From Cytobacillus stercorigallinarum (lineage in GTDB: Bacteria > Bacillota > Bacilli > Bacillales > Cytobacillaceae), in the NCBI RefSeq assembly GCF_014836495.1, contig NZ_JACSQT010000017.1, positions 1 through 49,457 of the forward strand: 49,457 nucleotides of DNA. The letters are read 5' to 3'. Under the pieces are notes generated by a model that searched no databases, was not told the DNA's origin, and was given only the letters and a program-made list of their open reading frames with translations. Positions within the stretch are counted from its first letter, which is position 1, and the number at the start of each line of letters is the position of its first letter. This document shows positions 28,868 through 37,002 of the stretch, one piece after another. Made by a program: the position numbers and the translations under genes.

Positions 28868-29218
28868 TTATCCCCCATTTATAAAGTCCATTAAAGCGTC
28901 ATTTTGCGCTTCTATTTCTGTTCGTGGTAGTAAGTCTATTAATTGCTTATAAAGAAGGCTAAAGCGTTGTATGGTCGTGTTATAGGCTTTTAACGCTGGG
29001 TGTTCTCTTAAAAATTCTTGCTTACCTTGCTTAAACATGTTTACTGGCCCTTCATCTTCTACCTGTGCCTTTAAAGTGGCCAATGTATTCTGCATGAAAA
29101 CAAGTTCATTATATATCCCTGTTGCTATTGGTTGTCTGTCCTCTGGTACTTCCTTTAATAGTTTCTTAACTTTCCTCATATCGGTTGAAATGGTTACTTT
29201 TCTTCTAGTAGTTGTCAT
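28868..29218 (-). CDS. terS: Phage terminase small subunit (P27 family)
   Basis: A 116-residue DNA-recognition subunit that selects the element's genome for packaging. It is helical with basic N-terminus (TTTRRKVTISTDMRKVKKLL) and the AYNTTIQRFSLLYKQLIDLL segment typical of P27-type small terminases. The ATG at 29218 has GAGGTG upstream. Having its own small subunit would let the satellite pack its own DNA rather than helper DNA. Confidence 0.85.
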   Translation of the reverse strand: MTTTRRKVTISTDMRKVKKLLKEVPEDRQPIATGIYNELVFMQNTLATLKAQVEDEGPVNMFKQGKQEFLREHPALKAYNTTIQRFSLLYKQLIDLLPRTEIEAQNDALMDFINGG

Positions 29219-29239
29219 ATGTTCACCTCTTTTTTTCAC

Positions 29240-29318
29240 TTGCTAATATAACCCTCGCCTTATATAAAAACCCGTGGAGAGGAAAAGAAAACTCCCCCTC
29301 AACGGTCTCCCAAACACT
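29240..29318. other. HNH-terS gap, possible cos region
   Basis: A 79-base gap with an unusually GC-rich core (CTCCCCCTCAACGGTCTCCC) amid AT-rich genes. Head genes with an HNH nuclease usually belong to cos-type packaging, and the cos site normally lies near hnh-terS. No experimental cleavage site can be read from the sequence. Confidence 0.3.
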
Positions 29319-29630
29319 TCAAAAATTAATTTGATGGGGGGTTACTTTTATTAAATTTCCGTTTTCATCAAACGTTGTTCCCTCAATAGTTGGGCTTGTC
29401 GTGTTATGTTCCTTATTATGGCAATCTTGGCATAATGCTTCTAAATTGCTCCAATTAAGCGTTATTTGAGGATTATTTATGTTTTTAGGGCTTATATAGG
29501 TCTTATGATGGCAAATAACGGCTGTATTTCCGCATCTTTCGCATATATAATGCTTGCTTTGCATGAAACCAGTCCTACATTTAACCCATTCCTTACTTGT
29601 ATAGAAGCTTTTAGCATAATCTTGCGCCAT
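29319..29630 (-). CDS. HNH endonuclease, packaging-associated
   Basis: A 103-residue HNH nuclease with zinc-binding CERCG at about 30-34, ICHHKTYI near 39-46 and the closing NLEALCQDCHNKEH near 62-75. HNH proteins beside terminase genes help cut cos sites in HK97-type phages and are a marker of cos packaging. The start follows directly on the connector gene. Confidence 0.88.
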   Translation of the reverse strand: MAQDYAKSFYTSKEWVKCRTGFMQSKHYICERCGNTAVICHHKTYISPKNINNPQITLNWSNLEALCQDCHNKEHNTTSPTIEGTTFDENGNLIKVTPHQINF

Positions 29631-29633
29631 AGC

Positions 29634-29912
29634 CTACATATTCCTTCCTAAAGCTGTTAAAGCCGTTAAAAGGTTGTCTATAGTGCGCTTAAGTCGTTCA
29701 CTGTCTTGTCCTTGAGGGTCAAACCATAATTGTAAAATAAATTTTGTTACTGTCTGTGCTAATGGGTGTATCTCTGTATCATCTTCCCATGTTCTACCTG
29801 TTGTTACTTCTAGGTAACTAGGTATAGATTCCAATAAGGGAACAATGATAATATCGTTGTCCTCGCCATCTACTCTTACTGCGTTCCTTGCTTCCTGTAT
29901 ATCAATTAACAA
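29634..29912 (-). CDS. Head-tail connector (HK97 gp6-like)
   Basis: A 92-residue helical connector (IIVPLLESIPSYLEVTTGRT and AQTVTKFILQLWFDPQG) of the gp6-like DNA-packaging family, which forms a ring below the portal. It starts with TTG nine bases after GGAG and ends four bases before the HNH gene. Confidence 0.8.
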   Translation of the reverse strand: MLIDIQEARNAVRVDGEDNDIIIVPLLESIPSYLEVTTGRTWEDDTEIHPLAQTVTKFILQLWFDPQGQDSERLKRTIDNLLTALTALGRNM

Positions 29913-29979
29913 TATAGATCACTCCTTTTAGAAAAAGGGATACCAGTATAAACTGATACCCCTTGAAATGTTGTTAGGC

Positions 29980-31242
29980 TTATACTGTTGCTGGTGCTAG
30001 TTTAATAAATGCTTCTGGTACAAGTGGCTTAGTATCTGCAATCGCCATTGCTCGGTAATCTACTAATCCACTCTTAAAGCTTGATTCCCTTGAAGTTTCA
30101 ATCATCACACCTTCTGGCATGTTATAGCCCATGTATTGGAAGTTTCCTAGAATAATAGTATCATCTGCTAGGTTGTCATCTACGATAACTTCTTTACCTA
30201 GAATATAACCAATGCTTTCATTCTTAGGATCTGCAATAAAGATAGGTCGCTTGTTACCATCTACTAAGCTATATACTTTGTTGTATAGTGTAGCGTTACT
30301 CATAGCAAATTTTGCGCCTGCTCCATATCCACGTTTTAACAATGCTAAAGCCTTTGTGAAGTCTGTGTAATCGCCTGTAAGTTCTAGGCTGTTTGTTGCG
30401 TCCCATGTAATACCACTGTCTAGCCCTGTGCCTTGTCCTTCTCCAGTACCATTTACTAATGCGTCTGCAATAGCTTCCATCACACAATTAGTAAGTTCAT
30501 CTGTGATATATGATTCAAATGCTTGGATAGACATTTTCTTAGTAGCTGCACTCATTGAAAATACTTTAATGATCTCATAGCCTTTAAAGCTTACTGTAGC
30601 TGTTGATACCTTTTCACTTTCAACGGCTGCACCTTCTACATGCCATTGCGCCTTACTGGAAGGTGTTCCAATTGGTACGCTGATATTTGTAGGAATGTTG
30701 AAGTTTCTAACATGCCCGATAAGTCCACCCATTGTACGGGCTTTTTTAATCACTTCGTTTAGTGTTTGCGTTGGTAAAACGGCTGCACTATTCGTTGTAG
30801 TGTTGAATGCGTCTGCTCTGCGTTCTGTTTCTTGTAGCTCCATTGCTTTATTAAAAGTACGTTGTTCAATATCTGTAAGTTTTTGACCTAACATAGTTTT
30901 ATAAAATGCGTTGCGGTATTCTGTACTACCAAAAATATTTTCTGTTGGCACTTTGTTTTGTTGGTTGAAGTTCATTCCAGTAATAGGATTGAAACTTCTT
31001 TGTTCCCCTGTTCCGTTTTCTCCCCCTACGGCTGCTTGGTTGTTATTGTTATTTTGCTTTTCTTTTTCTTGAAGGTTTTTCTTAGCTTCGTTTAATCCTT
31101 CAATTTCAATGTTAAGTGTTACAATATCTGCGTTTGGATCTGTGTCAATCGTCCCTTTAATTTGCGCTGCTCTTTGTTCAATCACTGCTAAAGATTGGTT
31201 ACGGTAATAGTTAAATGCCTCTTGTACTGTTTTAAAATTCAT
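29980..31242 (-). CDS. Major capsid protein, HK97 fold
   Basis: A 420-residue capsid protein. The N-terminal 105 residues are helical and end in a Gln/Asn-rich linker, like the delta (scaffold) domain that the protease removes. The mature part begins around TEYRNAFYKTML and has the usual AWHVEG-type strand (AQWHVEGAAVESEKVS), ADALVNGTG and C-terminal YMGYNMPEGVMIETSRESS. It would assemble the satellite's own heads. Confidence 0.92.
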   Translation of the reverse strand: MNFKTVQEAFNYYRNQSLAVIEQRAAQIKGTIDTDPNADIVTLNIEIEGLNEAKKNLQEKEKQNNNNNQAAVGGENGTGEQRSFNPITGMNFNQQNKVPTENIFGSTEYRNAFYKTMLGQKLTDIEQRTFNKAMELQETERRADAFNTTTNSAAVLPTQTLNEVIKKARTMGGLIGHVRNFNIPTNISVPIGTPSSKAQWHVEGAAVESEKVSTATVSFKGYEIIKVFSMSAATKKMSIQAFESYITDELTNCVMEAIADALVNGTGEGQGTGLDSGITWDATNSLELTGDYTDFTKALALLKRGYGAGAKFAMSNATLYNKVYSLVDGNKRPIFIADPKNESIGYILGKEVIVDDNLADDTIILGNFQYMGYNMPEGVMIETSRESSFKSGLVDYRAMAIADTKPLVPEAFIKLAPATV

Positions 31243-31824
31243 TTATAAAACACTCCTCGATAATATTTTATTTAATTTAATTTTCGCTGCTTGTCTTTCT
31301 GGGGCTTTAAGCTCTTTCCATATATCCTCAATTTGTGATCTAGCTTCTACACTAGTTTGAGGATAAGCAGGAAAAGGCGTTATACTGCACTCATAAACCT
31401 TTTCAATTTTTGTTATTGTTCTGGTATTTGTTTTTGCGTCATAGTGGCTGCCGCCTTTTGGTACTTTAAAAGCAAAACTCATACCCGATAGATCGCCACG
31501 CCCTACTGCCGTATGAACGCTTTTTCCATCTTCTGTATTTGGTAGCTCTGCCCTCATCAATAACCCTGCCGGATCTATTGACAATTGCATTGTCTTAGGT
31601 GTTCTTGCTAAAGGAATTTTATTCATATCGTGGTTATAAAGTAAGCGAACGTCTGTAATATCCGCTTTATCTAAAGCCCCTCTTTTTATAACCTCGATAT
31701 ATTCCCCAAATGGTGCTTTTATAGTGGTAGGCTCGTCATAAATAATCGGTCTACCAGTTAGAATAAGGTCGCCTTGCTCTTTTGGCTCGGCTGCCCTTAG
31801 TTCTGCTACTCTCAATTCTTTCAT
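31243..31824 (-). CDS. Prohead maturation protease (HK97 family, S78)
   Basis: A 193-residue serine protease that trims the capsid protein during maturation. The catalytic His lies in LLYNHD near residue 61-66 and the Ser in GDLSGMSFAF near 109-118, followed by the expected EVYECSITPFPAYPQT-like strand. The ATG overlaps the portal stop (ATGA) and the stop abuts the capsid gene, so the three are coupled. Confidence 0.9.
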   Translation of the reverse strand: MKELRVAELRAAEPKEQGDLILTGRPIIYDEPTTIKAPFGEYIEVIKRGALDKADITDVRLLYNHDMNKIPLARTPKTMQLSIDPAGLLMRAELPNTEDGKSVHTAVGRGDLSGMSFAFKVPKGGSHYDAKTNTRTITKIEKVYECSITPFPAYPQTSVEARSQIEDIWKELKAPERQAAKIKLNKILSRSVL

Positions 31825-33020
31825 TGGTTATTACCCCCTTTGTCACTTAACTGATACTGGTCGGCTTTTTCTGCATTAACTACATTTAATGTTTGTAGTC
31901 GCTTGTCACCGTCCTCAACTGGTGGCATATTCAATATTTCTAAAGCTTGATTTATGGTAAATAATCCATAAGGTGTAAGCTCTTTTAAAATATTTGTTTT
32001 TGTTTCATTGCTTGCAAATTGTAGCCTGTTTGCTTCAAAGATGATTGAATTTCCAAACGCTTGTTCACGCTCGGTAAATAGCTTATCTGTAAGTTCTAAA
32101 GAAAATTGAACGGCTAAAGTCTCAATAACACTTTCGTAAAACGCTGCCCATTCGTCCTCGTTATAGGTACTATTTACAATCTTTTCACTGATACCCAAAT
32201 ACTCGTATATTTTCCTTTTCACTGAATCTAGTTGTTTGTCATCAATTGCAACTGGTTTTGATTCCAAAGGGGTATATTCATATTTACTATCTAAAGCTGC
32301 TATACCACCGTTATTACTCGCTGTTAAATAATCCTCAACAAATGCTGCTTTTTCCTCTTTTAGTTTCTCTGGGCTTAATACCTGGTTGTATTTCAATATG
32401 CCCCTTATGGTTGCATTGCTTTTTATAGAATTTTCTAGCCCTTCATTTTGCGTATGCGCTAGGTCTAACGTTGGAAGTATTGCCGTATTCGTATCGCCTA
32501 ATAGATCGTTACTGTTAAAAAATCGCCTTGCTGTAAATACTTCTTTAAAAGGCAAAATAACATGTTTTCCATTAGCAAATAAGAAACGGCAATACATTTC
32601 ACCTGTTAGATCGGTTATATACTCAACGCTTTGCGGGGATAAGGGATAAATTGCTTTTAAATTCCCTTTGTTATCCTTCTGTAAGAAGGCGAAAGCATTG
32701 TTATACAAGTAGTAATGTGTTACCAGCTTATAAATTAAGTCATAGGCTGTCATATATGGATTAGGTCTTACTTGTAATATGCGGTTTAAATAATGATCGC
32801 CCTCTTTTCTTTTGTCTGGGGACGTTATAACATGCGTTCCTTTTAACTTGGCTGCATTTCTTGCTATGGCGTCAACTGCTGCCCTGTAAATATCACTTTC
32901 ATATGCGTTACCGCTAAACGGTGTAAATATTGCGGCTCCACCGCTCATTATTTCCGCTCGTTCCGTTTTCTGTGGTTCCTCTTTTTTGCGGTTAAAGATC
33001 CTTTCAAAAAAACCTGCCAC
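31821..33020 (-). CDS. Portal protein, HK97 family
   Basis: A 399-residue portal that forms the DNA entry and exit ring of the head. Family marks include AAVDAIARNAAKLKGTH near 48, RPNPYMTAYDLIYKL near 88, and the late EKIVNSTYNEDEWAAFYESV segment. The start is GTG behind GGGGTGAG. First gene of the packaging operon, downstream of a promoter with two matching palindromes. Confidence 0.9.
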   Translation of the reverse strand: MAGFFERIFNRKKEEPQKTERAEIMSGGAAIFTPFSGNAYESDIYRAAVDAIARNAAKLKGTHVITSPDKRKEGDHYLNRILQVRPNPYMTAYDLIYKLVTHYYLYNNAFAFLQKDNKGNLKAIYPLSPQSVEYITDLTGEMYCRFLFANGKHVILPFKEVFTARRFFNSNDLLGDTNTAILPTLDLAHTQNEGLENSIKSNATIRGILKYNQVLSPEKLKEEKAAFVEDYLTASNNGGIAALDSKYEYTPLESKPVAIDDKQLDSVKRKIYEYLGISEKIVNSTYNEDEWAAFYESVIETLAVQFSLELTDKLFTEREQAFGNSIIFEANRLQFASNETKTNILKELTPYGLFTINQALEILNMPPVEDGDKRLQTLNVVNAEKADQYQLSDKGGNNQ

Positions 33021-33053
33021 TTACTCACCCCACTTTATTAATTTTCCGTAGTT

Positions 33054-33101
33054 ATAAGTTATACTTATTATAACATGGTTTTGTTATAAGTATTACTTAT
33101 A
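33054..33101 (-). promoter_or_regulatory. Packaging-operon promoter with two matched palindromes
   Basis: ATAAGT-N3-ACTTAT occurs at 33054-33068 and 33086-33100; centres are 32 bp apart, about three helical turns. Between and over them the minus strand has an extended -10 (TG T TATAAT, -10 at 33067-33072) with no good -35: one palindrome covers the -35 position and the other the -10 and start point. This is what a regulated late promoter would look like. Confidence 0.6.
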
Positions 33102-33107
33102 GTTATT

Positions 33108-33308
33108 CTATTGTTTTTCGTACCAGATAACATTATTTCCTAAATAGGTTCGTTCCGTTCCATCTTCAAAATAAACTGTGATAAATGGATAAATATCATT
33201 TTCGCTAGTCCAAATTAGTTCAATTGTTTCGACTTCATTTTCACCTTCTGCAAATATTACTACACTATCAAACTCATTTATTTTTATTTTTGATAGATAT
33301 TCTTTCAT
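33108..33308 (-). CDS. Small hypothetical protein of the satellite
   Basis: A 66-residue acidic, beta-rich protein (FDSVVIFAEGENEVETIELI then FEDGTERTYLGNNVIWYE). The ATG at 33308 has AAGGGGTG seven bases upstream; the longer reading would start inside the origin repeats. Family not recognised. It sits between origin and packaging operon, where PICIs often encode helper-interference or packaging-redirection proteins, but nothing in the sequence proves such a role. Confidence 0.65.
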   Translation of the reverse strand: MKEYLSKIKINEFDSVVIFAEGENEVETIELIWTSENDIYPFITVYFEDGTERTYLGNNVIWYEKQ

Positions 33309-33330
33309 ATTTTCACCCCTTTTTTGTATT

Positions 33331-33606
33331 TGTCGCACTTCTATTTTCACTATGTGCGACACTATTTGTTCTTACTCTCCCAATAGTTTGACGTTATTTG
33401 TCGCATGTCGCACTTCTATTTGACATTCGCTTTTAATATAGTGGTAGTAGTCATATTTTTGTACTACACTACTACTACATTCATATATTTAAGTTGAATA
33501 GAAGTACAACAAGTGCGACATAGTAGTTTTAACCGTTGATGTAACTGTACTTGTTCATGTCGCACTTCTAAAAATAAAGTGCGACATAAGTACAACAAGT
33601 GCGACA
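33331..33606. repeat. Iteron-like repeat cluster, putative replication origin
   Basis: The octamer TGTCGCAC or its complement GTGCGACA occurs seven times exactly (33331, 33354, 33406, 33513, 33558, 33579, 33599) in both orientations, plus a partial copy at 33399. Two 19-base direct repeats AAGTACAACAAGTGCGACA lie at 33502 and 33588. The copies flank an AT-rich centre (33421-33500) with its own GTAGTAG/CTACTAC inverted repeat. The cluster lies just behind the primase-helicase gene, as in PICI origins. Confidence 0.75.
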
Positions 33607-33611
33607 ATCTT

Positions 33612-35807
33612 CTAATTTAATACAAAACATTGAACGGAGTTTCCAGTAGCAGGATACCAACTTGCCATATTAAGAAATTCTCTACTAGGTCTAGCAGATT
33701 TTTTCATATATCCTTCGCCTAACAGTTCTTGAAATTCAATAACAAACTGTCTTTTTGACTTGAACTTATATCCGTTATTTTGGCAAAAATATTGATATTC
33801 TTTATAAACATAGTCTGTAGGTACATTGTCAACTTCTGCTATTTCTTCATCTTTATATTCGTTTTTATAGAATTCAACAATTGGATTATTAAACTCTTTG
33901 TATTCTTCTAATTGTTGTTTTACAACATCTGGAATGGAAAATTTTTTAAATTCCATCTGTAACGCTTTAAAAAGTATATATTCTAAAACGTCCTTTGATT
34001 TTAACTTAACCTCTTTAATGGTTGGATCTTCTACCTTTCCGTTAAAGTTCGCATTGAATGGAAGTATCACCATTCGTCTATAAGTTCCGTTACTCTTGTT
34101 TCTTATTTTAGGAATCTCATTAGCACTGAATAACATAGCCAATTTAAGCTGCACTGTGAATGGATCTCGTCCTTTTTGTTCTACGGTTATATAATCCCCA
34201 GTAGCAATACTTTGTAAATTGGAGTTATTTTCAATATAACTACCAGCAATATCATCACCAATATTTAATGTCTTTCCTACCATCTGGAACGGTTTAAACT
34301 TCTCACCTATTTCATGCATTTTTAAAGTGGATACGTTTTTTTCACCTATCAGATTTATTAGTAATTGCTGGAATGTACCTTTACCGTTGTTACCAGATCC
34401 AACTAAAATGAAATATTTCCCTCTGGTATAATTGCCGTTTAACGATTCGTTAATAATTTCCCATAGTAGCTTAACTACTTCTGAATCATTACAAGCAATT
34501 TCATTCAACCATGAATCAAAGTTCCATTTTGGCTTAGGTGCATTTTCTACATAATTTGTTGATATTTTTGTAGTAAACACCTTTTTTGGCGAAAATGATT
34601 CTAGCTTTTTTGTTGCTGCATTATAGATACCATTTCCAACTGGTATTAAATCTGGTGAATTAATGCTTTCTTTTATGTCGCATTGCATTTTAATTTTGAA
34701 ATAAACATCTTTCACCTGTTTTTCAGTGAATTGTGGTTCTATTGGATAGATCAACCTGTAAATATAATTTATGTTTGAAGTGTATATACCTTCATCATCT
34801 ATATAAACATGAAGTCTTGCGTCCTCACTTGTACCAATAACCGCAAAATGATGTTTTTTCATTAATGTTTTTGCACAATCAAAAGTGGAAATTTTATCAT
34901 CACTTTTAATAGTTTTAGAAAATTTTTCATTAAAGGAATAATCCGTTCTAATGTCTTTATTTTTAATTTCCGCTTCCAATTTTGAAAGGTTAGTTTCTTC
35001 CCATTCACTATTACCTAATGCAATCATTGTTGCGTATTTCCTTGCATTTTCAATAGTAATTTCACCAGTTTGAACGCTTTTCGCTAGTACCATAATGCAT
35101 GAAAGAGAATTAGTGTAATCCTGTAAATTTTCCTTTTCTCTTTCAATGTAATTTCTTATAGTCAAAGTGGTACTTCTTGCGCTTAAAGGTGTACGTTTTT
35201 CAACCTTTACTGGTTCATTTTTTGGTTCCTCAACTTGTTCAATTTCTACTTTTACTGGATAAGCTTCACCGAATTTAATATATGAATCTGTTTCTTTATC
35301 AAATGCACTTGGTAGCCCTTGTAACTGGCTCCATGTAATTGATGAACTATCAAACGGCAAACCTATAACATTGGCAACTTGTTTTATTAACGGTTCATTT
35401 TCCTCTTTGCTATAAGGCCTTTCAGCTTCTAGTATTAACCTGTATCGTTCATTACCTAGCCTACTTCTAATAGTTTCATAGATGATATATGAATAACCGT
35501 TTATTTTATTGTCAATGTGATTTATAAAATCATTACGATTCATGTTGACATCGTCATAATCTAATACAATAAGATCCTTGCTTATAACATTGCTGTCGTT
35601 GCGGATAAATTCCCCATTTTCATTAGGCTTTATGTTTCCACTAATAAAATAATGAATGTTGTTTTTCGCTTTCGCTGTGGCTCTTTTATCCTTTACATCA
35701 AACTGATTTACCATTGTTGGGGTAAAGTTAGCAATCCACTCTAAGGCGTCATCTGTTTCTACCTTTGTTAGTTTATTTGTCTTAAAGCCTTTTGAAATGT
35801 AAATCAA
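33612..35807 (-). CDS. Primase-helicase replication protein (AEP-like primase plus SF3 helicase, D5/P4 type)
   Basis: A 731-residue replication initiator. The N-terminal part has a primase-like LIVLDYDDV with paired Asp near 83-85; the C-terminal part is a superfamily 3 helicase with Walker A VGSGNNGKGT (469-478), Walker B NIGDDIAG (516-523), motif C LFSANEIPKI and arginine finger RR (577-578). The TTG at 35807 behind GGGGGAGGTGA is the best start; the longer reading would include that site. It would open and prime the neighbouring repeat origin, giving replication independent of the host cycle. Confidence 0.88.
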   Translation of the reverse strand: MIYISKGFKTNKLTKVETDDALEWIANFTPTMVNQFDVKDKRATAKAKNNIHYFISGNIKPNENGEFIRNDSNVISKDLIVLDYDDVNMNRNDFINHIDNKINGYSYIIYETIRSRLGNERYRLILEAERPYSKEENEPLIKQVANVIGLPFDSSSITWSQLQGLPSAFDKETDSYIKFGEAYPVKVEIEQVEEPKNEPVKVEKRTPLSARSTTLTIRNYIEREKENLQDYTNSLSCIMVLAKSVQTGEITIENARKYATMIALGNSEWEETNLSKLEAEIKNKDIRTDYSFNEKFSKTIKSDDKISTFDCAKTLMKKHHFAVIGTSEDARLHVYIDDEGIYTSNINYIYRLIYPIEPQFTEKQVKDVYFKIKMQCDIKESINSPDLIPVGNGIYNAATKKLESFSPKKVFTTKISTNYVENAPKPKWNFDSWLNEIACNDSEVVKLLWEIINESLNGNYTRGKYFILVGSGNNGKGTFQQLLINLIGEKNVSTLKMHEIGEKFKPFQMVGKTLNIGDDIAGSYIENNSNLQSIATGDYITVEQKGRDPFTVQLKLAMLFSANEIPKIRNKSNGTYRRMVILPFNANFNGKVEDPTIKEVKLKSKDVLEYILFKALQMEFKKFSIPDVVKQQLEEYKEFNNPIVEFYKNEYKDEEIAEVDNVPTDYVYKEYQYFCQNNGYKFKSKRQFVIEFQELLGEGYMKKSARPSREFLNMASWYPATGNSVQCFVLN

Positions 35808-35832
35808 TAAATCACCTCCCCCATTTCTTGTT

Positions 35833-35865
35833 TCTCCCATCACAATTTGTTACAATGATGGGAGA
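35833..35865. repeat. Perfect inverted repeat upstream of the primase gene
   Basis: TCTCCCATCA and TGATGGGAGA, 10-bp arms with a 13-base loop, 26 bases upstream of the chosen start. No T-run follows, so it is more likely an operator or leader hairpin than a terminator. Confidence 0.55.
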
Positions 35866-35889
35866 TAAGGAATATTAATTTCCCTTCTA

Positions 35890-35928
35890 GAAAAGGTGTA
35901 GGATCTCCCCAGATTTTTACACCTTTTC
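35890..35928 (-). terminator. Hairpin between the small-gene operon and the primase
   Basis: GAAAAGGTGTA and TACACCTTTTC form a perfect 11-bp stem with a 17-base loop. The minus-strand 3' arm ends in TTTTC, so termination is possible but weak. Confidence 0.45.
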
Positions 35929-36013
35929 ATGCGTTTATTAGTGCAATGTATAAAAATATCAATGTTCCAACAAATGCTATTAGATAAAAACGATCTATGA
36001 ATTTTTCATTCAT
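35927..36013 (-). CDS. 28-residue single-span membrane peptide
   Basis: The ATG overlaps the upstream stop (ATGAATGA), suggesting coupled translation. MNEKFIDRFY is followed by a hydrophobic span LIAFVGTLIFLYIALI. Function unknown. Confidence 0.45.
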   Translation of the reverse strand: MNEKFIDRFYLIAFVGTLIFLYIALINA

Positions 36014-36266
36014 GGTGTTCACTCGATAACTTGGAAATAGTTTCTTGATATTCCCCGATTTCTTTTAGTTGCTCGTAAAATAAGGTGTAAATTGCGCTTA
36101 ACTGTTTTTGTGTTTGACCAAACCTTACATCAGAAGCCATTGCGTCTGGGTATTGCCGCATATCCTCAATCAAGTGTCCAAAAAATATCATTTGACCTTC
36201 GATAACTTCTAAATTAACCATGATACCGTCAGCTTCGTTATTTATATCAATTAACTTTTTCTGCAT
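36006..36266 (-). CDS. Hypothetical protein of the early operon
   Basis: An 86-residue helical protein (NNEADGIMVNLEVIEGQMIF, then a C-terminal QLSAIYTLFYEQLKEIGEYQ-like helix) resembling the small helical proteins often seen in early phage operons. The ATG at 36266 has GGAGG about 11 bases upstream; the longer frame starts inside that site. Function unknown. Confidence 0.6.
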   Translation of the reverse strand: MQKKLIDINNEADGIMVNLEVIEGQMIFFGHLIEDMRQYPDAMASDVRFGQTQKQLSAIYTLFYEQLKEIGEYQETISKLSSEHHE

Positions 36267-36270
36267 TGAT

Positions 36271-36381
36271 TTATTTACCTCCAATCAACTTTACAAATTG
36301 TACGATTAGCTTTAATTCTTCATCTGTTAACCCCTTGTTGTTCAAGTTATCCACTTCCTTTTTTATTTTAGATAAACCCAT
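36271..36381 (-). CDS. 36-residue hypothetical protein
   Basis: A short frame overlapping the end of the upstream gene (ATG at 36381) and carrying the next gene's GGAGG near its end. The sequence is helical and charged (LSKIKKEVDNLNNKGLTDEE). Its tight fit in the operon supports it. Confidence 0.45.
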   Translation of the reverse strand: MGLSKIKKEVDNLNNKGLTDEELKLIVQFVKLIGGK

Positions 36382-36553
36382 GATCTAGGTAACCTCTATC
36401 ATTTAACACTTCTAATAATTCTTGCGCTGCATTTTCCTTCGTGTAATCTTTAATTTCTTGAAGTGCATATACAACTCTTAAAATACCAGTTGTTATTTCC
36501 GCTCTTTCAAGCATTGAATCTAAATCTAATTCATTAACTTTTGGTGCCTGCAT
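36368..36553 (-). CDS. Hypothetical protein of the early operon
   Basis: A 61-residue acidic helical protein (LDLDSMLERAEITTGILRVV) starting at the ATG eight bases after AAGGGG. No family recognised. Confidence 0.6.
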   Translation of the reverse strand: MQAPKVNELDLDSMLERAEITTGILRVVYALQEIKDYTKENAAQELLEVLNDRGYLDHGFI

Positions 36554-36570
36554 ATTAATAACCCCCTTTT

Positions 36571-36792
36571 TTAATACCACGTTCTATTAGGCAGATAATG
36601 CCACCAATCACCATTACGGTAATGAACATTCAAGCAGTTTTCTTCGGTGTTTCTTTCGACTTTGACAATATCGGATAACGTGTAATCTTTGCGTTTTTCA
36701 AGTCCAAATGCTGAATTATGCCTTGCGTATGTTTCTAATAAAAGTTTATATTCTTCATTTGTTAAATGTTTTGCTACTGGTAACTTACTCAT
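36571..36792 (-). CDS. Small KTSC-like hypothetical protein
   Basis: A 73-residue protein. The end (CLNVHYRNGDWWHYLPNRTW) resembles short phage KTSC-type domains, a weak resemblance from memory. The ATG overlaps the upstream stop codon (ATGAGTAA), so translation is coupled. Confidence 0.55.
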   Translation of the reverse strand: MSKLPVAKHLTNEEYKLLLETYARHNSAFGLEKRKDYTLSDIVKVERNTEENCLNVHYRNGDWWHYLPNRTWY

Positions 36793-36985
36793 TCTTCTCA
36801 CCACCCATAAGAAAAGCATTCTTAATACTTTCTGCAATTTCCATGAAGTGTTCTCGATCTCTAGCCTGTACTTGTACAATACTTACAAATTTTTCTCTTT
36901 CCTTATCGAAAATAGATACATTTCCTGTTTCAATTTCGCTACCTGTGTTTAGGTCTATATTGGCTTTAAATTCGTATTTTCCCAC
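36785..36985 (-). CDS. Hypothetical protein of the early operon
   Basis: A 66-residue protein (YEFKANIDLNTGSEIETGNV, REKFVSIVQVQARDREHFME). A GTG start at 36985 with AAGGAG eight bases upstream is preferred to the GTG seven codons earlier. No family recognised. Confidence 0.55.
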   Translation of the reverse strand: MGKYEFKANIDLNTGSEIETGNVSIFDKEREKFVSIVQVQARDREHFMEIAESIKNAFLMGGEKNE

Positions 36986-37002
36986 CTTGCCCACTCCTTT
37001 TT

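Noticed and set aside
33331..33606. CRISPR array in the repeat-rich stretch
   Set aside because: Repeats are 8-19 bases, in both orientations and irregularly spaced, with no cas genes; this fits iterons instead.
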